Source: Nostoc cf. edaphicum LEGE 07299 (lineage in GTDB: Bacteria; Cyanobacteriota; Cyanobacteriia; Cyanobacteriales; Nostocaceae). From it: 5,276 nucleotides of DNA. Positions 5,267-5,276 of this stretch are shown here, in pieces (position 1 is the stretch's first letter; every line of letters begins with the position of its first letter). A program made the position numbers and the translations under genes. Location: contig NZ_JADEXF010000330.1 of the NCBI RefSeq assembly GCF_015207245.1, forward strand, positions 1-5,276, written 5' to 3'. The notes below the pieces were generated by a model, which did not search any database, had not been told where the DNA came from, and was given only the letters and a program-made list of their open reading frames with translations.

Positions 5267-5276
5267 AAAATATAGT

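Noticed and set aside
1..5276. CRISPR array, tRNA, rRNA, or transposase gene
   Set aside because: No regularly spaced identical repeats, no cloverleaf-like sequence, no rRNA segments and no transposase motifs were seen on either strand.

Overview
The window looks like cyanobacterial DNA, most likely from a filamentous Nostoc/Anabaena-type organism. It has low-to-moderate GC and four exact copies of the cyanobacterial HIP1 octamer GCGATCGC (1596-1603, 2257-2264, 2522-2529, 4462-4469). It also carries a short dispersed-repeat fragment of a kind common in Nostocales (2133-2152) and ATTCGTAAT-type intergenic repeats (3372-3507). Genus and replicon are inferences; nothing in the sequence fixes them.

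Left part (1-2135, + strand): three tightly packed, overlapping genes match the end of a PRTRC cassette (ParB-Related, ThiF-Related Cassette), usually found on plasmids and other mobile DNA. In order they are PRTRC protein B (E2/UBC-like, 5' end cut off by the window), PRTRC protein A (JAB/JAMM metalloprotease-like) and the PRTRC ThiF-family protein (E1-like adenylyltransferase). The stop of each gene lies inside the start of the next (17-nt and 10-nt overlaps), so they are probably one translationally coupled operon. Together they hold the enzymes expected of a ubiquitin-like system: activation (E1), transfer (E2) and removal or maturation (JAB). The motif residues expected for catalysis are visible in all three. 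The ubiquitin-like partner (PRTRC-C), ParB and the other PRTRC genes are not in the window and would be expected upstream.

Middle (2136-3671): a 10-bp-stem hairpin separates the ThiF gene from a convergent, minus-strand NarL/LuxR-type response regulator (2212-2934). A 737-bp intergenic region follows. It holds inverted repeats, a short repeat-flanked element and a fair promoter candidate for the next gene, but no convincing gene.

Right part (3672-5276): a plus-strand protein with an N-terminal receiver domain fused to a soluble histidine kinase core is transcribed divergently from the response regulator. The two may form a two-component pair or phosphorelay, but this rests only on proximity. 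The window ends with a convergent, minus-strand gene for an acidic 108-residue protein that I do not recognise.
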